A DNA stretch of 28,302 bases from Lysobacterales bacterium CG_4_10_14_3_um_filter_64_11 (GCA_002782905.1 PFJA01000018.1:1-28302); one strand, 5' to 3'. Shown: positions 7,310-15,549, counted from the first letter of the stretch. Numbers and translations are program-made. Notes: generated by a model from the letters alone, not told the origin.

Positions 7310-9433
7310 ATGAACGATCTACGCACGATTTTGGCGGCACTGGCGATCACCCTGTTGGCGGCGGGCTGCGCCACGGCGTTCAAGCGCGTGCCGCTCAACG
7401 AGCCGCTGCGGCCAGCACCGGTTGCCAGCGCCGGGTCCACGCAAACGCTGGCAAGCGATGAAACCTCGGCGGCCAGCGCGTTGCGGCAAACCGCTACGCC
7501 CAAACTGCCGGGCGCGGGCAGTGCGATCTCCGGGGTGGATGCCGACGCACGCTTGCCGCCGCTGGCGGGCGAGCCGGTCGATGCCAATATCGAAGGCATG
7601 GCGTTGCCGGCCTTCATCAACGAGGCCTTCGGCAACCTGCTCGGGATCAGTTTTCAGATGGACGATGCGCTGCTCACGCAGCGCGATCTGGTGACCTTGC
7701 GCACTGCGGGCAAACAAGCGCCGGCCGATTTTTACCGGCTGGTGGTGCAGGTGTTGCGCACCTATGGCGTGTCGGTACGGTTGGAAGGTGATCTGCTGCG
7801 GCTGTCGCCGATCAGCAAGGGCAGCAGCGACGAGCCGCCGCTGGTGTTCAGTGGCCGTACCCTGCCCGAAGTACCCAACAGCCACCGGCCGATTTTTCAG
7901 TTGGTCGAACTCAAGTCGGCGCGCATTGCCGATGTCAATCAATGGTTGCGGGTGGCGTTCAAACTCGATGGTCTGCAAATCCAGGACGATCCCAACCGCA
8001 ACGCGGTGATCCTGATGGGCAAGCCCGATCTGGTGGCACAGGCGGTTGCTGCGATCCGGGTGCTGGATCGACCGTTCATGCGCGGCCGCGTCAGCACCCG
8101 GCTGGAGCCGGCCTTCGTCGGCGCCGATGAACTCGCCAAGCGGTTGGTCGACGTGCTCACCGCCGAAGGCTATGGCGCGATGCTGCACAACAGCCAGGGC
8201 GTTTTGCAGGGCAGCACCATGATCGTGCTGCCGATCGCCGGCGCCAACAGCGTGCTGATTTTCGCCGCCGACCAAACCCTGCTCGATCACGCCATCGAAT
8301 GGGCGCAGACCATCGATCGGCCCAATCCGGCGTCCAGTGGGCAGAGCCTGTTCTATTACCTGGTGAAAAACACCCGCGCCGAAGATATCGCGCAGACCCT
8401 GAACGGTGTGCGCCGCGCCGATGCCGCACAAAGCGCGCGCAACGCGGCAACCCCGCTTGCCGCTGCCACTGCCGCCCCTGCGGCGGCCAGCGCCGGCTCG
8501 GCGGGTGTCACCCAGGGCAGCCTGATCGTGGATGAGCCGCGCAATGCGCTGATCTTTCAAGGCGCGGCGGCGGAGTGGGAGCGCATGCTGCCGCTGCTCA
8601 AGCAGATGGATCTGCCGGCACGGCAGGTGGTGATCGAGGTCACCATCGCCGAGGTCACACTGACCGATGGTATGGATCTGGGTTTCGCGTGGCAGCGCAT
8701 TGGCGGCAATAGTTCGGTCAGTTCCGGCGCCGTCGGCGCAACCAATAACGACCCGGACAGTGGCGGCGGTGGCAGCGGCCTGAACTATCTGATCAACACC
8801 ACCGGCGTAATCCGCGCGCAATTGACTGCGTTGGCGCAGGCCAATCGGCTGTCGGTGCTGTCGACGCCGCGCTTGATGGTGAAGAGTGGCGAGGAAGCCA
8901 CCATCGAAGTCGGTACCGAAGTCCCGACGTTGTCGTCGCAGACCGCGGCGGTGCAGCAAAGCTCGGGCACCTCCAACATCCTGCAATCGATCCAGAACCG
9001 CAAGACCGGCATCATCCTCAATGTCTCGCCAGTGATCTATTCCGACAATCGGATCGATCTGACTGTACGTCAGGAAGTGAGCAACGCCTTGCCGGTGGGT
9101 GCCAATGCCGCGATTCAGTCGCCGGCGATTTCCAACCGCGTGGTCAGTACCAGCCTGACCTTGCGTGATGGCGGCTCGGTACTGATGGGTGGGCTGATGT
9201 CGAGCGAGCAGACCGAGTCGGAAAATGGCGTGCCCGGATTGATGAACATCCCATTGCTCGGGCGGCTGTTCAAAAGTACCAGCACCAACACCACCAAGAC
9301 CGAATTGCTGGTGATGATCGTGCCCTACATCATCGAAACCGATGCCGAGGCCGAAGCGATCACCCGTGCCGTCACCGCGCAGCTTGAAAACTTCGCGTTG
9401 CCAACGTCGCTGCAGGCGCAGCCGGCGAAGTAG
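7310..9433 (+). CDS. gspD: T2SS outer-membrane secretin GspD (lipoprotein)
   Basis: This is the secretin that forms the outer-membrane pore, 707 residues. It begins with a lipoprotein signal (lipobox LAAGC, Cys20), so it is probably lipidated, followed by a Pro/Ala/Ser-rich linker to about residue 85. N-domains follow, with an N0-like part at about 90-170 and repeated KH-like parts such as FQLVELKSARIADVNQWL at 196-213. There is an Ala-rich insert at about 380-398. The secretin core spans about 437-678, with VPGLMNIPLLGRLF near 641-654 and ELLVMIVPYII at 665-675. It ends the operon, as xpsD does in Xanthomonas, and a hairpin follows at 9452-9482. A lipidated secretin may not need a separate pilotin gene. 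Confidence 0.96.
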   Translation: MNDLRTILAALAITLLAAGCATAFKRVPLNEPLRPAPVASAGSTQTLASDETSAASALRQTATPKLPGAGSAISGVDADARLPPLAGEPVDANIEGMALPAFINEAFGNLLGISFQMDDALLTQRDLVTLRTAGKQAPADFYRLVVQVLRTYGVSVRLEGDLLRLSPISKGSSDEPPLVFSGRTLPEVPNSHRPIFQLVELKSARIADVNQWLRVAFKLDGLQIQDDPNRNAVILMGKPDLVAQAVAAIRVLDRPFMRGRVSTRLEPAFVGADELAKRLVDVLTAEGYGAMLHNSQGVLQGSTMIVLPIAGANSVLIFAADQTLLDHAIEWAQTIDRPNPASSGQSLFYYLVKNTRAEDIAQTLNGVRRADAAQSARNAATPLAAATAAPAAASAGSAGVTQGSLIVDEPRNALIFQGAAAEWERMLPLLKQMDLPARQVVIEVTIAEVTLTDGMDLGFAWQRIGGNSSVSSGAVGATNNDPDSGGGGSGLNYLINTTGVIRAQLTALAQANRLSVLSTPRLMVKSGEEATIEVGTEVPTLSSQTAAVQQSSGTSNILQSIQNRKTGIILNVSPVIYSDNRIDLTVRQEVSNALPVGANAAIQSPAISNRVVSTSLTLRDGGSVLMGGLMSSEQTESENGVPGLMNIPLLGRLFKSTSTNTTKTELLVMIVPYIIETDAEAEAITRAVTAQLENFALPTSLQAQPAK

Positions 9434-9486
9434 GATGGGTAGCGCGCAGCGAAACCCATCGTTGCCGGATAGCGATGGGTTTTGCT
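9431..9486 (+). terminator. Hairpin/REP-like element after gspD
   Basis: AAACCCATCG (9452-9461) pairs perfectly with CGATGGGTTT (9473-9482) around an 11-base loop, and the right arm runs into TTTT. GATGGGT at 9434-9440 can also pair with ACCCATC at 9454-9460. The whole begins GTAGGATGGGTAG, the same element that recurs at 23783. It can act as a terminator for the secretion operon and also lies downstream of the convergent membrane-protein gene. Confidence 0.55.
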
Positions 9487-9490
9487 GTGC

Positions 9491-10171
9491 TCATCCGGAG
9501 GTGCGCGCCAACACCGCCAACGACAGCACAAAAAACGCAAAATGCGCGATGTTCATCGCGGTGGGCAGCAGATAGATGCCAATTGCCGGAACAAGCAGGT
9601 AGCTGGCAAACACCGCCGCCAGCAGTGCAATCGGGCTGAATGCCGCGATCCAGCGCGGGTACAGGGTGCGCCCGCTGAGCACCGCGCCAACGAACAGCAG
9701 TGACGCGGCCCCGATTGCTGCGCGCACCACCTGAATCAACGGCTCGTTGTGGGCGGCGGCGCTCGCCAGCAGCGCGGTCAGCAGATCGCCATTCATGGCG
9801 GCCGTTTGCGTGTGCACGATCAAGCCCAGGTATACGCGCGAACCGAGCCAGACCGCGCCAATCACAAAGCCGTAGCTGCCCAGTAGCAATACGCTGATAC
9901 GCAACCACGGCGGCGCCGGGCGCATCGCCAGAAAGATGTGCAGATAACCGGCAAGGTACAACGGCGCGGCCAGCACCCCGAGAAAATGCCCGGCGCTGAG
10001 CCGCCACCCGGGCACCTGCGCGAAATAACCATAGTCTGCCGCTTCATAACCGCCCGCCGGCGAAAACTGCATTGCAAACTCCGCGATACCGACCAGCAAA
10101 GCCGCGAGCGCGCCCAGCGCGCCGGTGAGCAACAGCAAGCGACGGGACACCGCATCATTGCTCGCGGTCAT
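9491..10171 (-). CDS. Multi-pass membrane protein of unknown function
   Basis: I do not recognise a function. The 226-residue product has about six to seven hydrophobic segments: near residues 11-35, 60-80, 88-115, 145-165, 175-195 and 200-222. Conserved-looking motifs are QVPGWRLSAGHFLGVLAAP and YLAGYLHIF. The composition and the GHFLGVLAAPLYL motif recall a DUF6796-type family, but this is from memory and unverified. The start ATG overlaps the stop of the upstream FG-GAP gene by 4 bp, so the two are translated from one message. It ends next to the convergent gspD hairpin. Confidence 0.8.
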   Translation of the reverse strand: MTASNDAVSRRLLLLTGALGALAALLVGIAEFAMQFSPAGGYEAADYGYFAQVPGWRLSAGHFLGVLAAPLYLAGYLHIFLAMRPAPPWLRISVLLLGSYGFVIGAVWLGSRVYLGLIVHTQTAAMNGDLLTALLASAAAHNEPLIQVVRAAIGAASLLFVGAVLSGRTLYPRWIAAFSPIALLAAVFASYLLVPAIGIYLLPTAMNIAHFAFFVLSLAVLARTSG

Positions 10172-11796
10172 GGCGTATCGGCCGCAGCGGTGGACGACGG
10201 AAAGTCCACGTGCAACACGCTGCGCGGCGGCAGGTGCGGGTAATGCTGGCGGCGGCCATCGCCAAACTCGACCTGCACATTGACCACGCCGGCGTTTTCG
10301 CCAAGGCCAAATTGCAAGCGCCGGGATTGCTCCGAGGCCAGACCTTCACCGCTGAGCCATTGCTCGTGCAACACCACACCATCGGCGCGGGTCACCGACA
10401 CCCGCGCGGTGAGAGCGGCCGGGGCGTTGGGCAGCAGCACCTGCAGCCAGTCCGCCTTGCCGCCGGCACTGATGAAGGCACGCGCCGGCTGGGTGAGGTT
10501 GGCGAACAGCACATCCGGCCAGCCATCGCCATTGAAGTCCGACACCAGCGGCGCGATGCCGAAGTTGGCGTTTTGCAAGCGGGCCGATTTTTCCGCTGCG
10601 GCGAACCGGCCCGCTTGGATCTGACGCAAAAAATGGCCCCGGTACAGGCGCAGCATTTTCACCCCCGGGAAGCGCGCGTAGTTCTGTGCAATCAGCAGGT
10701 CCTGGCGGCCATCGTTGTCCATGTCGTGCATCACCGTGCCCCAGCCAAAGCCGAGCTTGGCGGCATTGGCGGCCGCCGCCTGATCGCTGAAGCGCAGGCT
10801 GCCTTCGTTGTGCAGCAGGATGTAGTTCTTGTTCAGCACTTGCTCCGGGCGCAGATCGCCACGCAGCATCAGGTCGGGCAGGGTGGTGCCAACGTTGCTG
10901 AAATAAAAATCCAGACGGCCATCGTTGTCGTAGTCGCCGGCGCCGATGCCCATCGGGTAACTGAAATAGCCGCTGGTCGGATTGCTGAGCGAGCCGAAGG
11001 TCAGATCGCCGTTGTTGCGCTGGATTTCCACCATGCCGGTGTCCTGGGCAATCACCAGGTCGGCCCAGCCATCGTTGTCGATGTCGGCAAACACCGCCAT
11101 GAAGGTGTTGTGCTGCCGGCGCAGGCCGGCGGCCGCGGTGATGTCGGTGAAGGTGTTGTCGCCATTGTTGTGCAGCAGATAGCTGTAGCCGCCATAGGCT
11201 TGATTGAAGATCGTTTCACCCTGCACCTGATCGTGACGAATGTAACCGGCGACATACAGGTCCACCGCACCATCGTGATCGATATCGGCCAGCGTGATCG
11301 CCAGCGGCGAGGTGGTGTCGTCCAGGGTGAAGGCGATCCGCTCGCCAGCGAAGCGCGTTGCCGCATCGGCACCGAGGTTGCGATAGAAATACACCCCACC
11401 ACTGCGCGCAATGAACAGATCGCTCAGGCCATCGCCGGTGGCATCCACCGCTGCCATTCCGAATGTTGCCTCGCCGGCCGGCTTGTCCAGACCACTGTCG
11501 CCGATCGCGACGAAGCCCGTGCCGTCAAAGCGCAGCACGGCGTCGGCCTGATCGCCACCGCCACCAAGGATTACCTCGTCACGGCCATCGCCATCGATAT
11601 CGATAGCGGCTGAACCCATGAACGGCAGGTCGTTGTCCAGATCGCTCCGGTGGCTGAACGCCACCGGCACCTCGTTGAACTGCACCGCCGATGCGACCTG
11701 TTCCGGCGCCGGCCCCTGCATGCGCACGATGGCGATACCGGCAGCGATCACAATCAACGCCACACACAGCAGCGTTACCCAAAGCCAGCGTTTCAT
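10168..11796 (-). CDS. Membrane-anchored FG-GAP/VCBS beta-propeller protein with ASPIC/UnbV-like C-terminus
   Basis: This is a 542-residue exported or membrane-anchored protein. A signal or anchor helix (about 4-25) is followed by seven calcium-binding-type motifs of the pattern DxDxDGxxD, starting near residues 66, 118, 171, 238, 288, 358 and 420 (for example DIDNDGWADL and DYDNDGRLDF). This fits a seven-bladed FG-GAP propeller. The C-terminal portion (about 445-535), with LQFGLGENAGVVNVQVEFGDG, resembles the ASPIC/UnbV domain of CRTAC1-like proteins. The ATG at 11796 is preferred because GGGGA lies 5 bp upstream; an ATG two codons earlier (11802) is possible. Function is unknown; propellers of this sort usually mediate adhesion or protein-protein contacts outside the cytoplasm. 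It overlaps the downstream membrane-protein gene by 4 bp. Confidence 0.85.
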   Translation of the reverse strand: MKRWLWVTLLCVALIVIAAGIAIVRMQGPAPEQVASAVQFNEVPVAFSHRSDLDNDLPFMGSAAIDIDGDGRDEVILGGGGDQADAVLRFDGTGFVAIGDSGLDKPAGEATFGMAAVDATGDGLSDLFIARSGGVYFYRNLGADAATRFAGERIAFTLDDTTSPLAITLADIDHDGAVDLYVAGYIRHDQVQGETIFNQAYGGYSYLLHNNGDNTFTDITAAAGLRRQHNTFMAVFADIDNDGWADLVIAQDTGMVEIQRNNGDLTFGSLSNPTSGYFSYPMGIGAGDYDNDGRLDFYFSNVGTTLPDLMLRGDLRPEQVLNKNYILLHNEGSLRFSDQAAAANAAKLGFGWGTVMHDMDNDGRQDLLIAQNYARFPGVKMLRLYRGHFLRQIQAGRFAAAEKSARLQNANFGIAPLVSDFNGDGWPDVLFANLTQPARAFISAGGKADWLQVLLPNAPAALTARVSVTRADGVVLHEQWLSGEGLASEQSRRLQFGLGENAGVVNVQVEFGDGRRQHYPHLPPRSVLHVDFPSSTAAADTP

Positions 11797-11862
11797 GCAC
11801 ATCCCCGATCGCATCGACCCAGTGCCGATCATGCGGTGTGTGCGGGTGTGTGGCAAGACAGT

Positions 11863-12588
11863 TCATCGCGTGGGAGACACCTGAATGGGCGCGCTGGTGC
11901 CATCAAGAAGCTGTTCAAGCCGATGCGCCAGCCAGTGAAAACCGATGTGCTCCTGCTCAAGCCGCAGCCCAGCCTGAATGCGGTTGTCGCGCAGATCGCG
12001 GTAGAGCGCCCGCTCTTCGGGCGTCAGCCGGTGCAAATCCAGCACCAGCGGCTTGTCCTCGCGGCCCCAGAAGGCGGCATGCGCATCGAGGGTTGCGCTG
12101 TCCATCAGCAACGACTCGACGTGGCCGAAGTAGCTCCGCAACCGAGCCAGAATGGCGAAGCCATGGGTGTCGATATCGCCCCCGTAATACAGCGCGCATG
12201 CGCGCAACCACTGGCTGCGCGCCAATCCGTCCCAGCCGTAGCCGGCACCAAAAATCACGATGGCATCCGATACCTGCGGGAATGCCAGAAAGTTGGTTTC
12301 GTTCTCGGTGATGAATACTCGGCGCACGGCAAGTTGCAGGCGACTGAAATTGTCGGCAGCAAGGGTCAGGTCGGGACATGCCAACCCCGGCACGGTCGGA
12401 ATCGCCGGATCAAGCACCCGCAAGCGAATGCGTGTCGGTTTTTCCAGAAACCCGTAGCGACCGGAAAACCGGCTGTTACCGGTTTTGCTGCCGTCGATGG
12501 CGGCGACGGGCAAGATCAGATCGAGCAGTTCGGCCAGCACGCCGCGGTGGGTTTCGATGAACTTGCTGTGCCCGACAGGATGCTGGTT
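11863..12588 (-). pseudogene. jetD: Truncated Wadjet JetD (C-terminal Toprim/DUF2220 part)
   Basis: This is the C-terminal part (about 240 residues) of JetD, the nuclease-like subunit of the Wadjet (JetABCD) plasmid-defence complex. The visible reading begins at about GHSKFIETHRGVLAELLDL. It includes FITENETNFLAFP, VIFGAGYGWDGL, YYGGDIDTHGFAIL, HRLTPEERALY and RLEQEHIGFHWL, which are the diagnostic DUF2220 motifs. The Toprim-type acidic residues (Glu in TENE, Asp in GDIDTHG) are retained. Full JetD proteins are about 380-400 residues; here the N-terminal domain (DUF3322-type) is missing. The frame ends at a TAG (12589-12591) at the border of the adjoining IS. The first internal start is a GTG at 12540, with no support as a true start. 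No jetA, jetB or jetC is present on either side, so this is a non-functional remnant. Confidence 0.85.
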
Positions 12589-13800
12589 CTACTGTGTTAC
12601 TAAACATTCATAGCCCTGCCTGCCGTGCGCCCGCAATACCGGCATCGTCGCAATCCGTGTGTAATCGCGTACGCCAGGCGCAAGCGCAACGAGGCGATCG
12701 AATCCGGCATGTGGCGTTGCATCGGTCGCGGCCCCGCGCGGGCGGAAACCGTCGGGTAGGGCAGGTTTCTTGAATTGAGCGCCGTTTTTTTTCTGCCCGA
12801 CAGGCGCTCGCGCATCAAGAACCCATACGCCGCGATACACCGGCTCGCATGATGATGGAAACCGCGCCAGTTGCGCCCTTCGTAGTGGCCCAGTCCGAAC
12901 TCCTGTTTGAGTTCCTGATAGTCGCATTCGATCCACCAGCGGGCTTTGCTGGATTCGACCAGCTCGGCGAAGGACATGTCTTTGCGGTGCGTCGAGAGCC
13001 AGTAGCGGCTCGCTTCTGTTTCGTCTTTCGGCCATTCGATGACCAGCCATTCCTCCGCGCGTGGGACGTCGCGGTGGGCGGCGCGTACGCAGACTCTGGC
13101 AAAACGCGAACGCAGCGGTTGCTGCTCACCCCACCACACCGGGGTGCCGGGGCGCACCCCGAGCGCATAGATGAGCTGGTTCTCGGTGAGCCAGTCGCGC
13201 AGGTCGCAATCGTCGCCGTAGGCAGCATCCCACAGCACCGTGCCACGTGGTTTGCCCGCCTGCAACGCGGCTTCAATCTGCGTGCGGGCAATCGCGTTCT
13301 TGGTCGCAAACGCGGTCCCCTACGGCACACCTGCCGCGCGGCAGCGTTCGGCATCGTTCGTCCACTCGCGCGGCAAATACAGGCGCTAGCTCAACCGCAA
13401 GCTCCCGGCTTGGCTGCGCAAGGACAGGCTGACGGCGACGCGACAATTGTCGGTTTTGCCCACCTGTTCTCAGTATTGCCGTGCTACGGCCACCGAATGC
13501 GTACCTTTCCTGGGAAAACCGGTGTCGTCAATGATCCCGGTGCACACGGCGTCATCGCTCCATTCGGCGTGGGCAACCAGATGATGCATCGACTGATGCG
13601 CCGAACGCACCTCCTCGGGATGCACTCGCGCCGCCATCGGCTCAACGTCCTTCCGGCTGCCAGGCAACATCAGCCCCTTCAGATACCAGCGCGCGGGCTG
13701 GCTGCGATCCGCGTTCGACAACACCTTGACCAGTGCGTCGCAATAGGCATCAAATCGCCACTCCATGCGCTCAATCACGGGCGTTTCGATAGGCGACCAC
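12589..13800 (-). mobile_element. Decayed IS701-family insertion sequence (approximate borders)
   Basis: This segment has abruptly different content between the jetD remnant and tRNA-Ala and is filled by one transposase reading frame. The left border is set where jetD homology ends (about 12585-12590), within about 15 bp of the transposase stop. The right border is uncertain. I compared the two flanks and found no convincing terminal inverted repeats or target-site duplication, so one end may have been lost with the missing jet genes. A weak hairpin (CCCCGCG / CGTGGGG, 13822-13838) lies just outside the assigned border. Confidence 0.65.
12600..13778 (-). pseudogene. IS701-family transposase, interrupted by three stop codons
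   Basis: One continuous frame of 392 codons encodes an IS701-family DDE transposase. The N-terminal part has RFDAYCDALVKVLSNADR, MLPGSRKDVEPMAAR and IIDDTGFPRKGTHSV, which holds the first catalytic Asp. The middle part has TVLWDAAYGDDCDLR. The C-terminal part has RWWIECDYQELKQEFGLGHY, with the catalytic Glu region, and GFHHHASRCIAAYGFL. Three in-frame nonsense codons break it: TGA at 13470-13472, TAG at 13386-13388 and TAG at 13320-13322. Sequence on either side of each stop still reads as transposase in the same frame, with no frameshifts. The defects are therefore point mutations in an otherwise intact gene, and the element cannot transpose on its own. Confidence 0.88.
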
Positions 13801-13850
13801 TCTCTCCATGGCTGGCCGGAACCCCGCGTGGCGTGGGGATTTCAGGCAAG

Positions 13851-13881
13851 AAAAAGGGCTCGGAGATTATCCGAGCCCTTT
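13851..13881 (-). terminator. Rho-independent terminator of tRNA-Ala
   Basis: A perfect 12-bp inverted repeat, AAAGGGCTCGGA (13853-13864) and TCCGAGCCCTTT (13870-13881), has a 5-base loop. Read on the minus strand it ends in a T-run. It begins 5 bp downstream of the tRNA 3' end, so it terminates the tRNA transcript. Confidence 0.9.
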
Positions 13882-13885
13882 GATT

Positions 13886-13961
<76 letters not shown>

Positions 13962-13973
13962 ACGAAAGCGACA

Positions 13974-14003
13974 ATGATACCGGGCAAACGACCAGTGCGC
14001 CAG
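13974..14003 (-). promoter_or_regulatory. Possible tRNA-Ala promoter
   Basis: On the minus strand a TATCAT -10-like hexamer (13979-13974) lies 12 bp upstream of the tRNA. A 17-bp spacer leads back to TGGCGC, a poor -35 match. The position fits a tRNA promoter, but the -35 is weak. Confidence 0.3.
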
Positions 14004-14039
14004 TAGTTTGTTGCGCGCTTGCTACGTCGTCGGCTTGCT

Positions 14040-14534
14040 TCAGCGCGTGGTGCGGGTCTTGTTGGCGGCGGCGGATTTGCCCAGTGGGTCGGTCTTGATC
14101 GAGCCGAGCAGCGTTTGCTGGAATTGCTTCCATAAATCCATGTTGCGCTCGGTGAGCTGGTTGAGCATCGACCACGGTGCCTGGCCCAGCATGTTGTTGA
14201 GCTGGCTGCGGAACTGCTGCTGTTGTTCGAGAAACGTTTGCATGCTGCGTTCGAGATAACTGCCCATGAAGCCCTGCAGCGAGTCACCATAGAAACGGAT
14301 GATCTGGCTGAGCAGTTCGGTAGACAGGATCGGCTGACCGTCCTGCTCCTGGTCGGCGATGATCTGCAGCAACACCGAGCGGGTGATGTCCTCGCTGGTC
14401 TTGGCGTCGCGCACTTCAAACGGCTCGTTGTCGACGATCAGTTGACGTACGTCCTCAAGCGTGATGTAGCTGGAAATGTCGGTGTCATACAAACGCCGGT
14501 TCGGATATTTTTTGATGATTCGAGTTTGGGCCAT
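14040..14534 (-). CDS. phaR: Polyhydroxyalkanoate synthesis repressor PhaR
   Basis: This is a 164-residue PHA-responsive repressor. The N-terminal PHB/PHA-accumulation DNA-binding domain is plain: RIIKKYPNRRLYDTDISSYITLEDV at about residues 5-29 and FEVRDAKTSEDITRSVLLQII at about 40-60. The PhaR C-terminal part GFMGSYLERSMQTFLEQQQQF follows. In studied bacteria PhaR binds TGC-rich sites upstream of phasin genes and its own gene and is released by nascent PHA granules. The ATG at 14534 gives the normal N-terminus; the longer open frame upstream has no homology. The gene lies 182 bp downstream of phaB on the same strand. The intervening DNA holds TGC-rich direct repeats. Confidence 0.95.
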   Translation of the reverse strand: MAQTRIIKKYPNRRLYDTDISSYITLEDVRQLIVDNEPFEVRDAKTSEDITRSVLLQIIADQEQDGQPILSTELLSQIIRFYGDSLQGFMGSYLERSMQTFLEQQQQFRSQLNNMLGQAPWSMLNQLTERNMDLWKQFQQTLLGSIKTDPLGKSAAANKTRTTR

Positions 14535-14559
14535 GTGTTGCGAGTTCCGATCGGATGAT

Positions 14560-14606
14560 GCAGTGCAAGAAAGTGCAGCATGACGCAGCAAGTAACCCGG
14601 TGCAAG
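14560..14606. promoter_or_regulatory. TGC-rich repeats upstream of phaR (candidate autoregulatory site)
   Basis: Four closely spaced direct motifs, GTGCAAG, GTGCAGCA, CGCAGCAAG and GTGCAAG, occur 26-72 bp upstream of the phaR ATG. PhaR proteins recognise TGC-rich DNA and commonly repress their own gene. The link here is inferred from motif content and position only. Confidence 0.35.
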
Positions 14607-14716
14607 TGTCGCTGACGATGCGGCCGTGCAGGCGATTGCCGCCGCATCGGTGCGGCTGTTGCCGACCGTGTTTGCTGCACCGTGTGGCGCTGTGCCGGGC
14701 GCAGCAAACCCGCTGT

Positions 14717-15457
14717 TCACCAGCCCATGTAATGGCCGCCGTTGACCGACAGGTTGGCGCCGGTGATCCAGGCTGCTTCATCGGGAACGAAAAACGCCAC
14801 CGCGTAGGCGATCTCTTCCGGGGTGCCGAGGCGGCCGGTGGGAATCTGCGCGACGATCTTGGCACGCACTTCTTCAGGTACCGCCATCACCATGTCGGTA
14901 CCGATGTAACCGGGTGAGATGGTGTTGACGGTAATTCCCTGGCGCGCATTCTCCTGCGCCAGCGAGATGGTGAAACCGTGCATGCCGGCTTTGGACGCGG
15001 CGTAATTCGCCTGCCCGTACTGGCCTTTCTGGCCATTGATCGAACTGATCTGGATGATCCGGCCCCAGCGCCGCTCACGCATGCCTTCGATCACCGGGCG
15101 AGTGACGTTGAAGCAGGAGTTGAGGTTGGTATTGATCACTTCCTGCCATTGCAGAGCACTCATGCGGTGGAACGTCGAGTCGTGGGTGATGCCGGCGTTG
15201 TTGATCAGGATATCGATCGGGCCAACGTCGGCGGTGATCGTCTCGACCAGCGTGCGGGCGGAATCGACATCGCTGACATCACCGGGAAAGACCGCTATAT
15301 CGAGGCCTTCGCTTTTGAGCTTGGCCTGCCATTGCTGGCCACGCTCCAGATTGCGGCTGTTGGTGGCCACGGTGTGCCCCATCGCCACCAGGCGTTTGCA
15401 GATGGCGGTGCCGATACCGCCGGTGCCGCCAGTAACCAGCGCGACTCGTGAGCGCAT
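14717..15457 (-). CDS. phaB: Acetoacetyl-CoA reductase PhaB
   Basis: This NADPH-dependent short-chain dehydrogenase/reductase reduces acetoacetyl-CoA to (R)-3-hydroxybutyryl-CoA for PHB synthesis. It is 246 residues, the same length as the Ralstonia enzyme. The cofactor loop TGGTGGIG is at 9-16, NNAG at 86-89, Ser138/139 in QISSING, and Tyr152/Lys156 in YAASK. The C-terminal INGQKGQYGQANYAASKAG and NGGHYMGW are typical of PhaB rather than FabG. The ATG at 15457 is chosen because GGGAGGG (15464-15470) stands 6 bp upstream. The in-frame ATG at 15463 would abut the ribosome-binding site. phaR follows; gluQ lies upstream on the same strand, 92 bp away. Confidence 0.94.
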   Translation of the reverse strand: MRSRVALVTGGTGGIGTAICKRLVAMGHTVATNSRNLERGQQWQAKLKSEGLDIAVFPGDVSDVDSARTLVETITADVGPIDILINNAGITHDSTFHRMSALQWQEVINTNLNSCFNVTRPVIEGMRERRWGRIIQISSINGQKGQYGQANYAASKAGMHGFTISLAQENARQGITVNTISPGYIGTDMVMAVPEEVRAKIVAQIPTGRLGTPEEIAYAVAFFVPDEAAWITGANLSVNGGHYMGW

Positions 15458-15513
15458 GTTCATCCCTCCCAGGATTGTGGACATTGTCGATCGATTCTAC
15501 GCAACCACAGTGC

Positions 15514-15537
15514 GCGCTTGCAGCAGGCTGCAAGCGC
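15514..15537. promoter_or_regulatory. 24-bp palindrome upstream of phaB (candidate PhaR operator)
   Basis: GCGCTTGCAGC (15514-15524) and GCTGCAAGCGC (15527-15537) are perfect 11-bp inverted arms separated by AG. The site is centred about 68 bp upstream of the phaB ATG and 12 bp after the gluQ stop. It contains TTGCAGC/GCTGCAA, in keeping with the TGC-rich sites bound by PhaR. No T-run follows on the minus strand, which argues against a simple terminator for gluQ. Confidence 0.5.
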
Positions 15538-15549
15538 ATCGCAGGCAGA

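Noticed and set aside
7319..8986. Long minus-strand open frame (555 codons) opposite gspD
   Set aside because: Antisense shadow of the secretin gene; no domain, no ribosome-binding site, and gspD is unambiguous.
10210..11613. Long plus-strand open frame (467 codons) opposite the FG-GAP gene
   Set aside because: Its His/Val/Ala-rich repeats mirror the DxDxDG motifs on the other strand, so it is a shadow.
11650..12603. Plus-strand open frame (317 codons) across the FG-GAP start and jetD remnant
   Set aside because: Antisense to two genes with clear homology, and no protein-like features of its own.
13320..13472. Stop-codon recoding in the transposase
   Set aside because: Two different stop codons at three sites without any recoding signal; point decay of a dead IS is simpler.
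12589..13830. Terminal inverted repeats and target duplication of the IS
   Set aside because: The best alignment of the two flanks matched only about 7 of 13 bases, too weak to claim.
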